DNA of 64,000 bases from Labilithrix sp. (lineage in GTDB: Bacteria > Myxococcota_A > Polyangia > Polyangiales > Polyangiaceae), in assembly GCA_019637155.1 (NCBI GenBank), contig JAHBWE010000001.1, positions 248,001 to 312,000 on the forward strand, written 5' to 3'. Below are positions 1 to 8,830 of the stretch, in pieces. A program made the position numbers and the translations under genes. Under the pieces are notes generated by a model. The model saw only the letters and a list, made by a program, of their open reading frames with translations, had not been told where the DNA came from and did not search any database. Numbering within the stretch: position 1 is the first letter of the stretch; every line of letters begins with the position of its first letter.

Positions 1-2463
1 AAGCGCGCGGCGGAGGTGGTGCTCCGGATCACGATCGGCGCGACGGGCCGGGTCGAGGCGGCGGAGGTGGTGGAGTCGGCGGGTCCCGTCCTCGACGCGG
101 CGGCGCTCGCGGCGATCCGCGACTCCGTCTTCGAGCCCGCCGAGATCGACGGCAAACCGTCGCCGATCAAGTTGCTATTTCGTTATGCCTTCACGATCGC
201 GGAGGAGGCGCCGACGACCGCGACCTTCGAGGGGATCGTCCGCGATCGCGCCACGCGTAAACCCATTGGCGGCGTCGAAATCGAGGTCGGAGGCCTCTCC
301 GCTTCGACCGACGATAGTGGCCATTTCTCGCTCACCGGCGTCGCGCCGGGCAAACAAGCCATTACGCTCTCGGGCGCGGGGTTGACCGCGCTCCGGACGG
401 AGGAGACCTTCGAGGCGGGGAAGAAGCTCGAGGCGGTCTACGACGTCGCGGCGCCGGCGGCGGCCGGCGACGCGGCGGGGGACGGGGACGACCTCGAGAT
501 CGTCGTCACCGCGCCGGCGCTCGAGAAGCACGTCGTCGCGACGGAGGTGACGGCGGAGGAGGGGCGCCGCCTCCCCGGCACGCAGGGTGACGTGCTGAAG
601 GTGATCGAGAGCATGCCCGGCGTCGCGCGCGCGCAGGTCGGCTCGGGCGCGCTCGTGGTGTGGGGCGCGGCGCCGGAGGACACGCGCGTCTACGTCGACG
701 GCGTGCGCGTCCCGCGCCTCTACCACGGCGGCGGCCTGCGCTCCGTCGTCGCGACCGATCTCGTCGAGTCGGTCGAGCTCGCGCCGGGGGGCTACGGCGC
801 CGCGTTCGGCCGCGGCCTCGGCGGCCTCGTGACGGTGCGGACGCGGCGCCTCACCGAGCCGCGCCTCCACGCGAGCGCGGGCGTCGACCTCCTCGACGCG
901 TCCGCCGCGCTGCGCGCCCCGATCGGCGAGCGGCTCCACGTCGCGATCGCGGCGCGCCGGAGCCACCTCGACGCGGTGCTGAACCCGATCACCGGCGGCG
1001 ACGCGAAGGACTTCTTCCCGATCCCCCGCTACGAGGACGCGCAGGCGCGCGTCGCCTACGAGGTCGCGAAGGACGAGCGGGTCGAGGTCACGTGGCTCCA
1101 CTCGAGCGACGACGTCGAGCGCGTCGCGACGAGCACCGATCCGCTCCTCCGCAAGCTCGATCGCCGCGTGCTCGCGTTCGAGCGCGTCTACGCGCGCTGG
1201 GAGCGCGGCGGCGCGAGCGTGGTCCCGTGGTTCGGCCTCGACCGCGCGCGGCGCGAGGACCGCTTCGGCGAGGTGCCCGCCTTCTCGCGCCAGGACACGA
1301 CGCTCTACGGCCTCCGCGCCTCCTATCGCGGATCGATCGCGAAAGACGTCTCCGTCGCGGTGGGCCTCGACGCCGAGGTCGACGACGCCCGCCTGACGCG
1401 CAGCGGCTCGATCACCACCCCGCCGCGCGAGGGCGATCTCCGCGTCTTCGGTCAGGCGCCGGCCGATCGCGTGAACGCCGATCGATGGAAGGTCGTGACC
1501 GCGGGGATCGCGCCCTATTCGGAGTTCGATATTGGCCTGTTCGGCGGGCGCGTCCACGTCGCGCCGGGCCTCCGCTTCGATCCCTACTTCGTGAGCGTGA
1601 GCCGCAAGACCCCGGCGGTGGGCGACACGCCGGGGCTCGGCGCGTTTCGCCAGGGCGCCGCGCTCGAGCCCCGGCTCGCGGTGCGATGGCAAGCGGAGCC
1701 GCGCCTCCTGCTCCGCGCGGCGTATGGCCGATATCACCAGCTCCCCGCGGCGGAGGACCTCTCGTCGGTGTTCGGCAATCCGGCGTTGCCGGCGGCGGGA
1801 GGCGACCATTTCGTCCTCGGCGGAGCCTTCAAGGTATTTCCCAAAACGGCGCTCGAGACGACCTCGTTCCTCACGCTGTCGTCCGATCTCTCGATGCGCA
1901 ACCCCGCCGCCGCGCCGCTCCTCGCGGAGGCGCTCCTCCCGGTCGGCGACGGCCGCGCGTACGGCGTGCAGACGCTGCTGCGCCAAGAGCTCTCGCGCCG
2001 CGTCGCGGGCTGGGTGAGCTACGCCGTCACGCGCAGCGAGCGCCGCGACACGCCGGCCGGCGCGTGGCGCCCCTCGGACTATGACCAGACCCACGTGCTC
2101 TCCGCGGTGGGCCGCGTGGAGCTCGGCAAGGGCTGGGAGGTCGGCGCGCGCGCGCGCTGGTCGAGCGGCTTCGCGCGCACGCGCGTCGGCGCCGCGATCT
2201 ACGACGCGCGCCGCGACGTCTACGCGCCCCTCTTCGACCCGAAGAACCGCGATCGTCTCCCGGCGTTCTTCCAGCTCGACCTCCGCGGTAGCAAGCGCTG
2301 GACCCTCGGCGCCGCGGGCGCGCTCGAGGCCTACCTCGAGGTCCAGAACGTCACGAACCGCGAGAACCCGGAGGAGGTCGTGTACTCGTCGAGCTACCGC
2401 CGCCGCGCCTACGTCACGGGCCTCCCGCTCCTCCCGGTCGCCGGCCTCCGGTGGGAACGATGA
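1..2463 (+). CDS. TonB C-terminal domain fused to a TonB-dependent outer-membrane receptor (5' end outside window)
   Basis: The reading frame is open to base 1, and the first in-frame start (GTG at 16) falls inside a TonB C-terminal-type domain, so the true start lies upstream. Counting from that GTG: about residues 1-62 look like a TonB C-terminal domain (pattern LDAAALAAI, then FEPAEIDGKP); 67-145 resemble a carboxypeptidase-regulatory-like beta domain (GIVRDRATRKPIGGVEI); about 160-275 form the receptor plug (GDVLKVIESMPGV); the rest is a long beta-barrel of alternating aromatic strands. The family imports a large ligand through the outer membrane using inner-membrane energy; the ligand here is unknown. 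Carrying the transducer-type domain on the receptor itself is unusual. The stop overlaps the start of the next gene (ATGA), suggesting a coupled lipoprotein partner. Confidence 0.9.
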   Translation, partial: KRAAEVVLRITIGATGRVEAAEVVESAGPVLDAAALAAIRDSVFEPAEIDGKPSPIKLLFRYAFTIAEEAPTTATFEGIVRDRATRKPIGGVEIEVGGLSASTDDSGHFSLTGVAPGKQAITLSGAGLTALRTEETFEAGKKLEAVYDVAAPAAAGDAAGDGDDLEIVVTAPALEKHVVATEVTAEEGRRLPGTQGDVLKVIESMPGVARAQVGSGALVVWGAAPEDTRVYVDGVRVPRLYHGGGLRSVVATDLVESVELAPGGYGAAFGRGLGGLVTVRTRRLTEPRLHASAGVDLLDASAALRAPIGERLHVAIAARRSHLDAVLNPITGGDAKDFFPIPRYEDAQARVAYEVAKDERVEVTWLHSSDDVERVATSTDPLLRKLDRRVLAFERVYARWERGGASVVPWFGLDRARREDRFGEVPAFSRQDTTLYGLRASYRGSIAKDVSVAVGLDAEVDDARLTRSGSITTPPREGDLRVFGQAPADRVNADRWKVVTAGIAPYSEFDIGLFGGRVHVAPGLRFDPYFVSVSRKTPAVGDTPGLGAFRQGAALEPRLAVRWQAEPRLLLRAAYGRYHQLPAAEDLSSVFGNPALPAAGGDHFVLGGAFKVFPKTALETTSFLTLSSDLSMRNPAAAPLLAEALLPVGDGRAYGVQTLLRQELSRRVAGWVSYAVTRSERRDTPAGAWRPSDYDQTHVLSAVGRVELGKGWEVGARARWSSGFARTRVGAAIYDARRDVYAPLFDPKNRDRLPAFFQLDLRGSKRWTLGAAGALEAYLEVQNVTNRENPEEVVYSSSYRRRAYVTGLPLLPVAGLRWER

Positions 2464-3389
2464 GCGCCCCCCGCCCCATCATGATCGCGCCGGCACCGGC
2501 TCGCGCGAGTGCGCATGCGGATCGCGTGAGTGGGGGCGTGCTCGTCGGCGTGGTGAGCGTGATGCTGGCCGTGTCGTGCACGCCGGCGCTCGAGGACGAC
2601 GCGAGCCGCGCCGACGAGCCGCGGGTCCTCGCGGTGCGCGCGGAGCCGGCGGAGGCGCGGCCGGGCGAGAGCGTGACCTTGACCGCGCTCGCGACGGACG
2701 GCACCTCCGTCGCGTGGAGCCTCTGCCTCGCGCGGAAGGCGCTCGCGGAGTCCGGCCCCATCGCGAACGAGTGCCTCGTGTACCCGGAGTCGAGCGTCGC
2801 GCTCGGCGGCGGGCCCTCCGTGCGCGCGGAGCTGCCGCGCGACGCGTGCCGCAACTTCGGGCCGGACCCTCCCCTCGGCACGAACGGCCGCCCCGCCGAT
2901 CCCGACGGCACCGGCGGCTATTACCAACCAGGCCTCGCCGCCGGCGCGGCGTTCTCGATTCGTGTCCGCTGCGGCCTCGCGGGCGCCACCCAGGCGCAGG
3001 TCGCCGAATTCGAATCGCGATATCGAATCAACGAAAACCCCGAGATCGCGCACGTGCTCGCCGACGGCGTCCTGACCACCGGCGCCCTCCGCGCGCGCCC
3101 CGGCGCGCGGCTCAGGCTCCGCGTGACCTGGCCCGCCTCGGCGGCCGAGCCCTACGTGGCGTTCGACCCCGCCGCGCGCACGGTGGTCGACCGCCGCGAG
3201 TCCCTCCGCGTCTCGTGGCTCGCGACGGCCGGCACCTTCGCCACGTCACGCACCGGCGTCGACGAGGCCGACCCCGCGACGCAGAGCGAGAACGACTTCA
3301 CCGTCGCCGGCGACGCCACCCTCTATTTCGTATTGCGCGACTCCCGCGGCGGCGTCGCCTTCCGCGCCCTCCGCGTCATCGTCGATTGA
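2460..3389 (+). CDS. Lipoprotein of unknown function, coupled to the receptor gene
   Basis: The ATG overlaps the receptor stop codon (ATGA), which favours this start over an in-frame GTG three codons earlier. The N-terminus is long, with a hydrophobic segment and a possible lipobox ending VSC at about residue 40, followed by an acidic stretch. The body contains an Ig-like pattern (VLAVRAEPAEARPGESVTLTA) and several cysteines. I recognise no catalytic motif. The position suggests an outer-membrane or periplasmic accessory of the TonB-dependent receptor; this is inference from context. The last 14 bases overlap the convergent glycosyltransferase gene. Confidence 0.8.
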   Translation: MSAPRPIMIAPAPARASAHADRVSGGVLVGVVSVMLAVSCTPALEDDASRADEPRVLAVRAEPAEARPGESVTLTALATDGTSVAWSLCLARKALAESGPIANECLVYPESSVALGGGPSVRAELPRDACRNFGPDPPLGTNGRPADPDGTGGYYQPGLAAGAAFSIRVRCGLAGATQAQVAEFESRYRINENPEIAHVLADGVLTTGALRARPGARLRLRVTWPASAAEPYVAFDPAARTVVDRRESLRVSWLATAGTFATSRTGVDEADPATQSENDFTVAGDATLYFVLRDSRGGVAFRALRVIVD

Positions 3390-4146
3390 CCGCCCCGCCG
3401 GCGCGGCGGAGCACGAGCGTCTTGCCGAGGAGCGCGAGGAACGCGGAGTTCGTGACGAGGTAGCGTTTCCAGAGCTTCTTCGGCTCCATCGCGAGGCGCC
3501 AGGCCCACTCCATGCCGGCCTCCTGCATGAGGCGGGGCGCGCGCGGGACGAACCCCGCCATCACGTCGAACGCGCCGCCGACGCCGAGCATGCAGGGCGT
3601 CGCGATCGCGTCGCGATGCTCCTCGCACCAGATCTCCTTGAACGGCGCCGGCATCCCGACGAGCAAGAGGTCCGCCTTCGACTCGCGGATCGTCTCCGTC
3701 ACCGCCGGGTAATCCGGCGCCTTGAAGTAGCCATTCCGCGCCCCCGCGATCGTGACGCCCGGATACCGCGCCTCGATCACCTTGACGAGCACGTCGAGCC
3801 GCTCCTGCGTCGTGCCGAGCAGGAAGATGCGGAGGCCGCGGCGGTCGCCCTCCTCGAGCAGCCGCCGCATCAGGTCGACGCCCGACACCTTGTGCGGGAC
3901 CGGGGCGCCGAGCCACTTCGACGTCCACACCAGCGGCTTGCCGTCGACGACGACGAGGTCCGCTTTGTCGATCGCGTCCGCGAGCTTCGGATCCTCTTTG
4001 GCCATCATCAAAATGGCCACGTTCACCGTGATGATGTGGTGGCTCTTCCGCTCCGGATCCTCGATCCAGCGAAAGACGAGGTCGACCGTCGCGTCCTCCG
4101 TGATCGCGTCGAAGGGGCAGCCGAGGAGGTCGATTCGCTCAGACAC
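3376..4146 (-). CDS. WecG/TagA/CpsF-family glycosyltransferase
   Basis: This is a 256-residue protein, normal length for the family, which transfers N-acetylmannosamine or a related sugar from UDP to a polyprenyl-linked acceptor at the inner face of the membrane. Visible family features are VNVAILMMA (41-49), VVVDGKPLVW with the likely catalytic Asp68, GVGGAFDVMAG (188-198) and the C-terminal basic region EWAWRLAMEPKKLWKRYL. Its start overlaps the 3' end of the upstream UDP-GlcNAc 2-epimerase gene by 8 bases, so the pair is almost certainly one operon: the epimerase makes UDP-ManNAc and this enzyme would use it. The product, a surface polysaccharide or linkage unit, is not identifiable from the window. 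Confidence 0.9.
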   Translation of the reverse strand: MSERIDLLGCPFDAITEDATVDLVFRWIEDPERKSHHIITVNVAILMMAKEDPKLADAIDKADLVVVDGKPLVWTSKWLGAPVPHKVSGVDLMRRLLEEGDRRGLRIFLLGTTQERLDVLVKVIEARYPGVTIAGARNGYFKAPDYPAVTETIRESKADLLLVGMPAPFKEIWCEEHRDAIATPCMLGVGGAFDVMAGFVPRAPRLMQEAGMEWAWRLAMEPKKLWKRYLVTNSAFLALLGKTLVLRRAGGAVNRR

Positions 4147-5287
4147 GCTTCAATATCTCGACGATGCGTTGGTTGGCTTTCCCGTCGCCGTACGGGTTGT
4201 GCGCGCGGCTCATCGACGCGTAGTGGTCATCGTCGTCGAGGAGGCGGAGCGACTCCTCGACGATGCGCTCGCGCTTCGTCCCGATCAGCTTCGCCGTCCC
4301 CGCCTCGACCGCCTCCGGCCGCTCCGTGTCGTTGCGCGTGACGAGGCACGGCTTCGCGAGCGACGGGGCCTCTTCTTGCACGCCGCCGCTGTCGGTGACG
4401 ATGAAATGACACCGCTTCATCAAATAAACGAAAGGCAGGTATTCGACCGGGTCGATGAGGTGGATCCGCCCGCGGAGCTCCGCGTCCGCCGCGGCGAGGA
4501 TCGCCTTCACCGGCGCCTGCACGTTGGGATTCAGGTGCACCGGATAACAGATCTCGACGTCGGGCCGCGCGCGCACGATGTCGACGAAGGCGTTGCACAT
4601 GTCCTCGAACGGCTTTCCGAAGTTCTCGCGCCGGTGCCCGGTGATCAGGATGAGACGCCGCTTCGGGTCGAGCATCGAGAACCGCTCGTCCAGCGCCGCG
4701 CGCGCGGCCGCGTCGTCGTCGAGCTTCTTCGACACCCAGAGGAGCGCGTCGACGACGGTGTTGCCGGTGACGTGGACGCGCTCCGCCGGCACGTTCTCGG
4801 CGAGGAGCGCCGCGCGCGAGCGCTCCGTCGGCGGCAGGTGCAGGTCGGCGATGCGGCCGACGAGCTGCCGGTTCATCTCCTCCGGCCACGGCGAGTACTT
4901 GAAGCCGGTGCGGAGCCCCGCCTCCACGTGCGCGACCGACACCTTCTCGTAGAACGCCGCGAGCGCCGCGACGAACGCCGTCGTCGTGTCCCCCTGGACG
5001 ATGATCCAGTCCGGCCGCCACTCGCGGATCACGCCCGTCATCCCGTCGAGGATGCGCGCCGTCAAATCCGCGAGGCCCTGGTTCGCCTTCATCAGATCGA
5101 GGTCGAACCGCGGCTTCACGTCGAAGATGGAGAGCACCTGATCGAGCATCGAACGATGCTGCGCGGTGACGCACACCGCCGCCTCGAATGCCGCATCGGC
5201 CTCGAGCGCCTTCGAGAGCAGCGCCATCTTGATCGCCTCGGGCCGCGTGCCGAACACAGAGAGGACGCGCTTCTTCCGCTCGGACAT
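4139..5287 (-). CDS. wecB: UDP-N-acetylglucosamine 2-epimerase (non-hydrolysing)
   Basis: At 382 residues it has the typical length for this cytoplasmic enzyme, which interconverts UDP-GlcNAc and UDP-ManNAc. The diagnostic motifs are all present: GTRPEAIK (13-20), TAQHR (41-45), QGDTTT (98-103), HVEAGLRT (120-127), PEEMNR (135-140), then GHRREN and SGGVQEE further on. The start ATG lies 26 bases from the divergent glycosyltransferase start at 5314, so the two transcription units share a short intergenic region. It overlaps the TagA/WecG-like gene downstream, its likely consumer of UDP-ManNAc. Confidence 0.95.
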   Translation of the reverse strand: MSERKKRVLSVFGTRPEAIKMALLSKALEADAAFEAAVCVTAQHRSMLDQVLSIFDVKPRFDLDLMKANQGLADLTARILDGMTGVIREWRPDWIIVQGDTTTAFVAALAAFYEKVSVAHVEAGLRTGFKYSPWPEEMNRQLVGRIADLHLPPTERSRAALLAENVPAERVHVTGNTVVDALLWVSKKLDDDAAARAALDERFSMLDPKRRLILITGHRRENFGKPFEDMCNAFVDIVRARPDVEICYPVHLNPNVQAPVKAILAAADAELRGRIHLIDPVEYLPFVYLMKRCHFIVTDSGGVQEEAPSLAKPCLVTRNDTERPEAVEAGTAKLIGTKRERIVEESLRLLDDDDHYASMSRAHNPYGDGKANQRIVEILKRV

Positions 5288-5313
5288 GAAGGCGGCGATG
5301 GTAGCGTGCGCGC

Positions 5314-6573
5314 ATGCGCGTCGTCCATCTCACGACCGAGTTCCCGTGGCCGGCGACGAGCGGCGGCCCCGTCCGCACGCTCTCGCAGCTCCGCATCATC
5401 GCGTCGCTGCCGGAGGTCACGTCGATCACGCTCCTCTCGGTCCGCGAGACCGACGTGCCGAGCGTCCACGTCGACGCGCTCGCCCACGCCTTCGACGCGG
5501 ACGGCTCCGCGGGCAAGCTCCTCGTCGAGCCCCCCGTCTTCCACCCGATCCACCTCTTCGACTTCAAGCAATACGTCCCGCGCGTCATTGCGCTCCGTCT
5601 CCTCGGCACGCCGTACCTCGCCGGCAAGTGGGACTCGAAGCACCTCCGCCCCAGGCTCCGCGCCGCCCTCACGCGCGATCGCCCCGACGTCGTCTACATC
5701 GATCACCTCGGCATGGCGGAGTACCTGCCCGACGTGAAGGCGGTCTGCCCCCGCGCGCGCGTCGTCCTCGATCAGCACAACGTCGAGAGCGACTTCTTCA
5801 AGCAGTTCGCCGGCGAGAAGACGGGCCCGAAGAAGCTCGTCGCCCGGGCCGAGCACCGCGCCGCCGCGGCGTTCGAGAAGCACGTCCTCCGCACCGTCGA
5901 CGCCGTCGTCGCGATCTCGAACGAAGACGCGAAGGTCTTCGCCGACTTCGTCCCCTCCGTGCGCGCGCACGTCGTCCCGGTCGTCATGACCTTCGACGAG
6001 AAGCAGCGCCCCCACCCCGGTCGCCCGCACTTCTGCTACGTCGGTAGCCTCCGCTGGAAGCCCAACGTCCTCGGCCTCGATTGGTTCTGCCAAAAGGTCT
6101 GGCCCCTCGTCCGCGCGCGCGTCCCGAATGCCACCTTCGAGATCGCCGGCGTCGGCCTGAAACCGGATGACAATGGCAAGTTGCCAATCCCCGAAACCTG
6201 GAGAGCCCCCGGCATCGAGACGGTGGGCTTCCTCGAAGACCTCGAGCCCCTCTACGCGCGCTCCCTCGGGATGATCGCCCCCATCACCGGCGGCTCGGGC
6301 GTGCGGATGAAGCTCCTCGAGGGCTTCCGCGCCGGCCTCTCCGTCGTCACGACCCCGGACGGAGCTTTCGGATTGCCGCTCACCGACGGCAAGGAGGCAC
6401 TCATCACGCAGGACCCGGCCGCCTTCGCCGAGCGCGTCGCGCGCATCGTGGACGACGGCGACCTCCGCGCGCGCCTCGTCCAGGCCGGCTACGACTTCCT
6501 CGAAACGCACCACTCCCTCCGCGTCGCGCAAGACGTGATGCGCGACGCCCTCGGAGCTCCGATTCCCAAATAG
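5314..6573 (+). CDS. Glycosyltransferase family 4 (GT-B fold)
   Basis: The protein is 419 residues. The N-terminal Rossmann half begins MRVVHLTTEFPWPATSGG, the glycine-rich acceptor loop of GT4 enzymes, and contains DQHNVES near residue 155. The second half has FCYVGSLRWKPN, then a donor-binding region ending PITGGSGVRMKLLEGFRAG, matching the GT4 E-x7-E area. The N-terminal sequence recalls transferases of exopolysaccharide clusters. It is divergent from wecB, so it may act in the same polysaccharide pathway; donor and acceptor sugars cannot be read from sequence. Confidence 0.85.
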   Translation: MRVVHLTTEFPWPATSGGPVRTLSQLRIIASLPEVTSITLLSVRETDVPSVHVDALAHAFDADGSAGKLLVEPPVFHPIHLFDFKQYVPRVIALRLLGTPYLAGKWDSKHLRPRLRAALTRDRPDVVYIDHLGMAEYLPDVKAVCPRARVVLDQHNVESDFFKQFAGEKTGPKKLVARAEHRAAAAFEKHVLRTVDAVVAISNEDAKVFADFVPSVRAHVVPVVMTFDEKQRPHPGRPHFCYVGSLRWKPNVLGLDWFCQKVWPLVRARVPNATFEIAGVGLKPDDNGKLPIPETWRAPGIETVGFLEDLEPLYARSLGMIAPITGGSGVRMKLLEGFRAGLSVVTTPDGAFGLPLTDGKEALITQDPAAFAERVARIVDDGDLRARLVQAGYDFLETHHSLRVAQDVMRDALGAPIPK

Positions 6574-6584
6574 CGACGATCGAG

Positions 6585-7148
6585 GTGAGCTTCTTCATCG
6601 CGTTTTCGACCGACGGCGGCGACTGGTTCGAGCGCCTCGACCCTCCCGCCGGCGCGCGCAAGGAGACCGTCCCGAACCTTCATCTCACGCTCGCGTTCCT
6701 CGGCCGCATCCCCGAAGACCTCGCCCGCGCCGCCTTCGAGCGCGTCCGCGCGTGGCCGCCCTTCACCTGGGCCGGAACGGTAGGCCCCATCATCCCGCTC
6801 GGCCCGCCGCACAAGCCCTCCGTCCTCGCCGCCACCATCGCCGACAACCGCGCCCCGCTCGCGGCGTTCATGACCGCGCATCGCGACGAGCTCACCGACG
6901 CCGTCGGCGCGCCGCGCGAGCAGAAGCCCGCGCTCCCCCACGTCACGGTGGCTCGCTTCCACTGGAAGACGACGCCCGCCGAGCGCGCCGCCGGCGTGGC
7001 GTGGGGGCGCGCGACCGATCTCCATGCCCCGCCCATCTCCCTCGGCGAGCTCGCGCTCTACGGACCGGCGCCCGAGCCGCGCGTCCCGCGCTACCGCATC
7101 TTCGCTCGAACCGCTGCGCCGCTCGGAGTCAGAGCTGGAAGTCTTTGA
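6585..7148 (+). CDS. thpR: RNA 2',3'-cyclic phosphodiesterase (2'-5' RNA ligase family)
   Basis: This 187-residue protein of the 2H phosphoesterase superfamily has both HxT motifs: LHLTLAFLG at about residue 29 and LPHVTVARF at about residue 119. Such enzymes open 2',3'-cyclic phosphates on RNA ends and can join tRNA half-molecules in vitro. The start is GTG with GAGG just upstream, 11 bases after the glycosyltransferase stop. The 3' end overlaps the convergent lipoprotein gene by 20 bases. No functional link to the polysaccharide genes is evident. Confidence 0.88.
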   Translation: MSFFIAFSTDGGDWFERLDPPAGARKETVPNLHLTLAFLGRIPEDLARAAFERVRAWPPFTWAGTVGPIIPLGPPHKPSVLAATIADNRAPLAAFMTAHRDELTDAVGAPREQKPALPHVTVARFHWKTTPAERAAGVAWGRATDLHAPPISLGELALYGPAPEPRVPRYRIFARTAAPLGVRAGSL

Positions 7149-8097
7149 CGACCGCCATGTGCTGCATGTTCTTCGCGCTGCTGTCGGTCGCCATGACCGG
7201 CGCGACGTCGGCGAGCGGCGTGTAGACGCGGCTGTCGAAGACGAGGCCCTTCTCGAAGCTGTTCGCGCCGATGACGGTCGGCACCTGGTGCGGGGCGAGG
7301 TTCGGCGAGGCGAGGACCCAGTCGTAGGGCTTGCCGCGCGGCGCGTTCGTGTTGCCGTTGCCGTCCGCGTCGGCGGGCTGCGCGCCCTTGGCGTCGACGA
7401 TCTCGTCCAGCGTCGTGATGCAGGTCTCGCCGCGCGTGTCGGTGTTGAGGTCGCCGCCGACGATCACGTACTCGCCGTCCTTCACGACCTCCTTCAGCTT
7501 CGCGACGAGGTCTCGCGCCGAGTTGTTGCGCGTCGTCGCGTTCGCGGTGAGAAGGTGCACGCTGACCGCCCAGAGATCGCGATCGCCCGGCACGTCGAGC
7601 TTCGCGTACACGAAGCCGCGGTCCGGCGCGTCCGGCCAGCGGCCCGACTCGAGGATCGGGAAGCGGCTGACGACGCCGTTCGGGATGTTCAGGCCCGTCC
7701 CCGCCTCGCGGTAGTAGTTGTAATCTGCACCGAATGTCTCGGTGACCCAGCCGCGGAGCGCGGCGTCGGACTTGTCGCCGACGTTGAGCTCCTGGACGAG
7801 GGCGATGTCCGCGCGGAGCCCCTTGAAGATGCGGCTGCCGGGGCCCTCGTCGTAGGTCGGTCGATCGCCGCTCGTCAGGTTGCCCGCGACGACGCGGACG
7901 TTCGCGGCGCTGCCCGGCGGCGAGCCTCCCTCCGTACCGCCGTCCCGCTTCGGCGCGCCGGAGCTCCCGCCCGAGCTGGAGCTGCTCGAGGCGTTGTCGC
8001 TCGGAGCGCCCGACGAGCCGCCGGCCGGCGTCGCCGCGCCTCCGTCTCCACACGCGCCGGCGAGGACGACGACGAACGCGAGGCAGACGGCGCGCAT
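7129..8097 (-). CDS. Endonuclease/exonuclease/phosphatase-fold lipoprotein
   Basis: A 322-residue secreted protein. The N-terminus is a lipoprotein signal ending LAGAC (Cys16), followed by a Gly/Ser linker to about residue 65. The catalytic domain shows the EEP pattern: DIALVQELN (metal-ligand Glu), VVSRFPIL, VSVHLL, GGDLNTDT, and a C-terminal QHMAVV with the final His. The superfamily includes DNases, sphingomyelinases and inositol phosphatases, so the substrate is open. A GN-rich stretch (DADGNGNTNAP) is inserted before YDWVLAS. It would act on the outside of the cell or in the periplasm. Confidence 0.85.
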   Translation of the reverse strand: MRAVCLAFVVVLAGACGDGGAATPAGGSSGAPSDNASSSSSSGGSSGAPKRDGGTEGGSPPGSAANVRVVAGNLTSGDRPTYDEGPGSRIFKGLRADIALVQELNVGDKSDAALRGWVTETFGADYNYYREAGTGLNIPNGVVSRFPILESGRWPDAPDRGFVYAKLDVPGDRDLWAVSVHLLTANATTRNNSARDLVAKLKEVVKDGEYVIVGGDLNTDTRGETCITTLDEIVDAKGAQPADADGNGNTNAPRGKPYDWVLASPNLAPHQVPTVIGANSFEKGLVFDSRVYTPLADVAPVMATDSSAKNMQHMAVVKDFQL

Positions 8098-8106
8098 CCG
8101 CCGATG

Positions 8107-8778
8107 TTAGCGCAGCTCGGGCCGAAGCAGCTCCGCATCGCCGTCGACGTCGACGCAGCTCGAGCCGTGGCAGAGGAAGAGCGTTCCTCCCGGGCTCACC
8201 GCGAAGCTCGTCGGCGGCCACACGCACGGGAGCGGCGGGTCCGCGGACTTCTTGCACGCCGCGATCACCTCCGCCTCGCCCGCGTTCGGCATGAGCACGT
8301 CGGCGAGGGTGAGCTCCTCGATCTTGCCGCGGACGACGCGGAGCGTGATCGACTCGTACTTCACGGTCGGCTTCGCCGCGTCGGGCGCGCCCGCGTCCGT
8401 CTCGGCGTCGAGCGACGAGCACGTGATGCTGACGAAGCTCGTCTTCGCCGTCTGCGCGTGGCAGTCGATCGCCGCGCCGGTCGCGACGGCGGCCTCCTCG
8501 CGCGCCGCGAGCCACTCGCGCAGCTTCGCCTGCATCGCCTGGTCCGGGTGATCGACGCGGATCGATCGCTGGTTCAGCGCGCCGTCGCCGAGCTCCAGCT
8601 CCTTCACGTCGAGGACGAGGTCCCCCGCGGCGTCGTACGGCTCCTCCGCGAGCGCGGCCTCCGCCGCCGCGTCGCCCGCCGGGCTCGCCGGATTCTCCTC
8701 GTCGCCGCGCCGCGCGATCAGCACCATGACCGCCACGGCGAGCACCACTCCGAGGACGGCGAGAGCAACGCGTTTCAC
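8107..8778 (-). CDS. Hypothetical protein with one N-terminal membrane anchor
   Basis: The protein is 223 residues, with one hydrophobic helix at residues 4-22 and then a soluble, acidic, Ala-rich domain. Four or more cysteines (DCHAQT, ITCSSL, IAACKK, PCVWPP, FLCHGSSC) suggest a disulphide-bonded periplasmic domain. I do not recognise the family. It lies 9 bases upstream of the EEP lipoprotein on the same strand, so the two are probably cotranscribed. Confidence 0.7.
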   Translation of the reverse strand: MKRVALAVLGVVLAVAVMVLIARRGDEENPASPAGDAAAEAALAEEPYDAAGDLVLDVKELELGDGALNQRSIRVDHPDQAMQAKLREWLAAREEAAVATGAAIDCHAQTAKTSFVSITCSSLDAETDAGAPDAAKPTVKYESITLRVVRGKIEELTLADVLMPNAGEAEVIAACKKSADPPLPCVWPPTSFAVSPGGTLFLCHGSSCVDVDGDAELLRPELR

Positions 8779-8830
8779 GGCGCCGCCAGCATCGCATACC
8801 GCCCCGTTCTCGGGTATAGGACCCGCGCCG

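Noticed and set aside
3752-5737. Plus-strand frame of over 600 codons opposite wecB and the TagA-like gene
   Set aside because: Antisense shadow of two recognisable enzymes on the other strand; its sequence is Arg/Asp-rich and has no family pattern.
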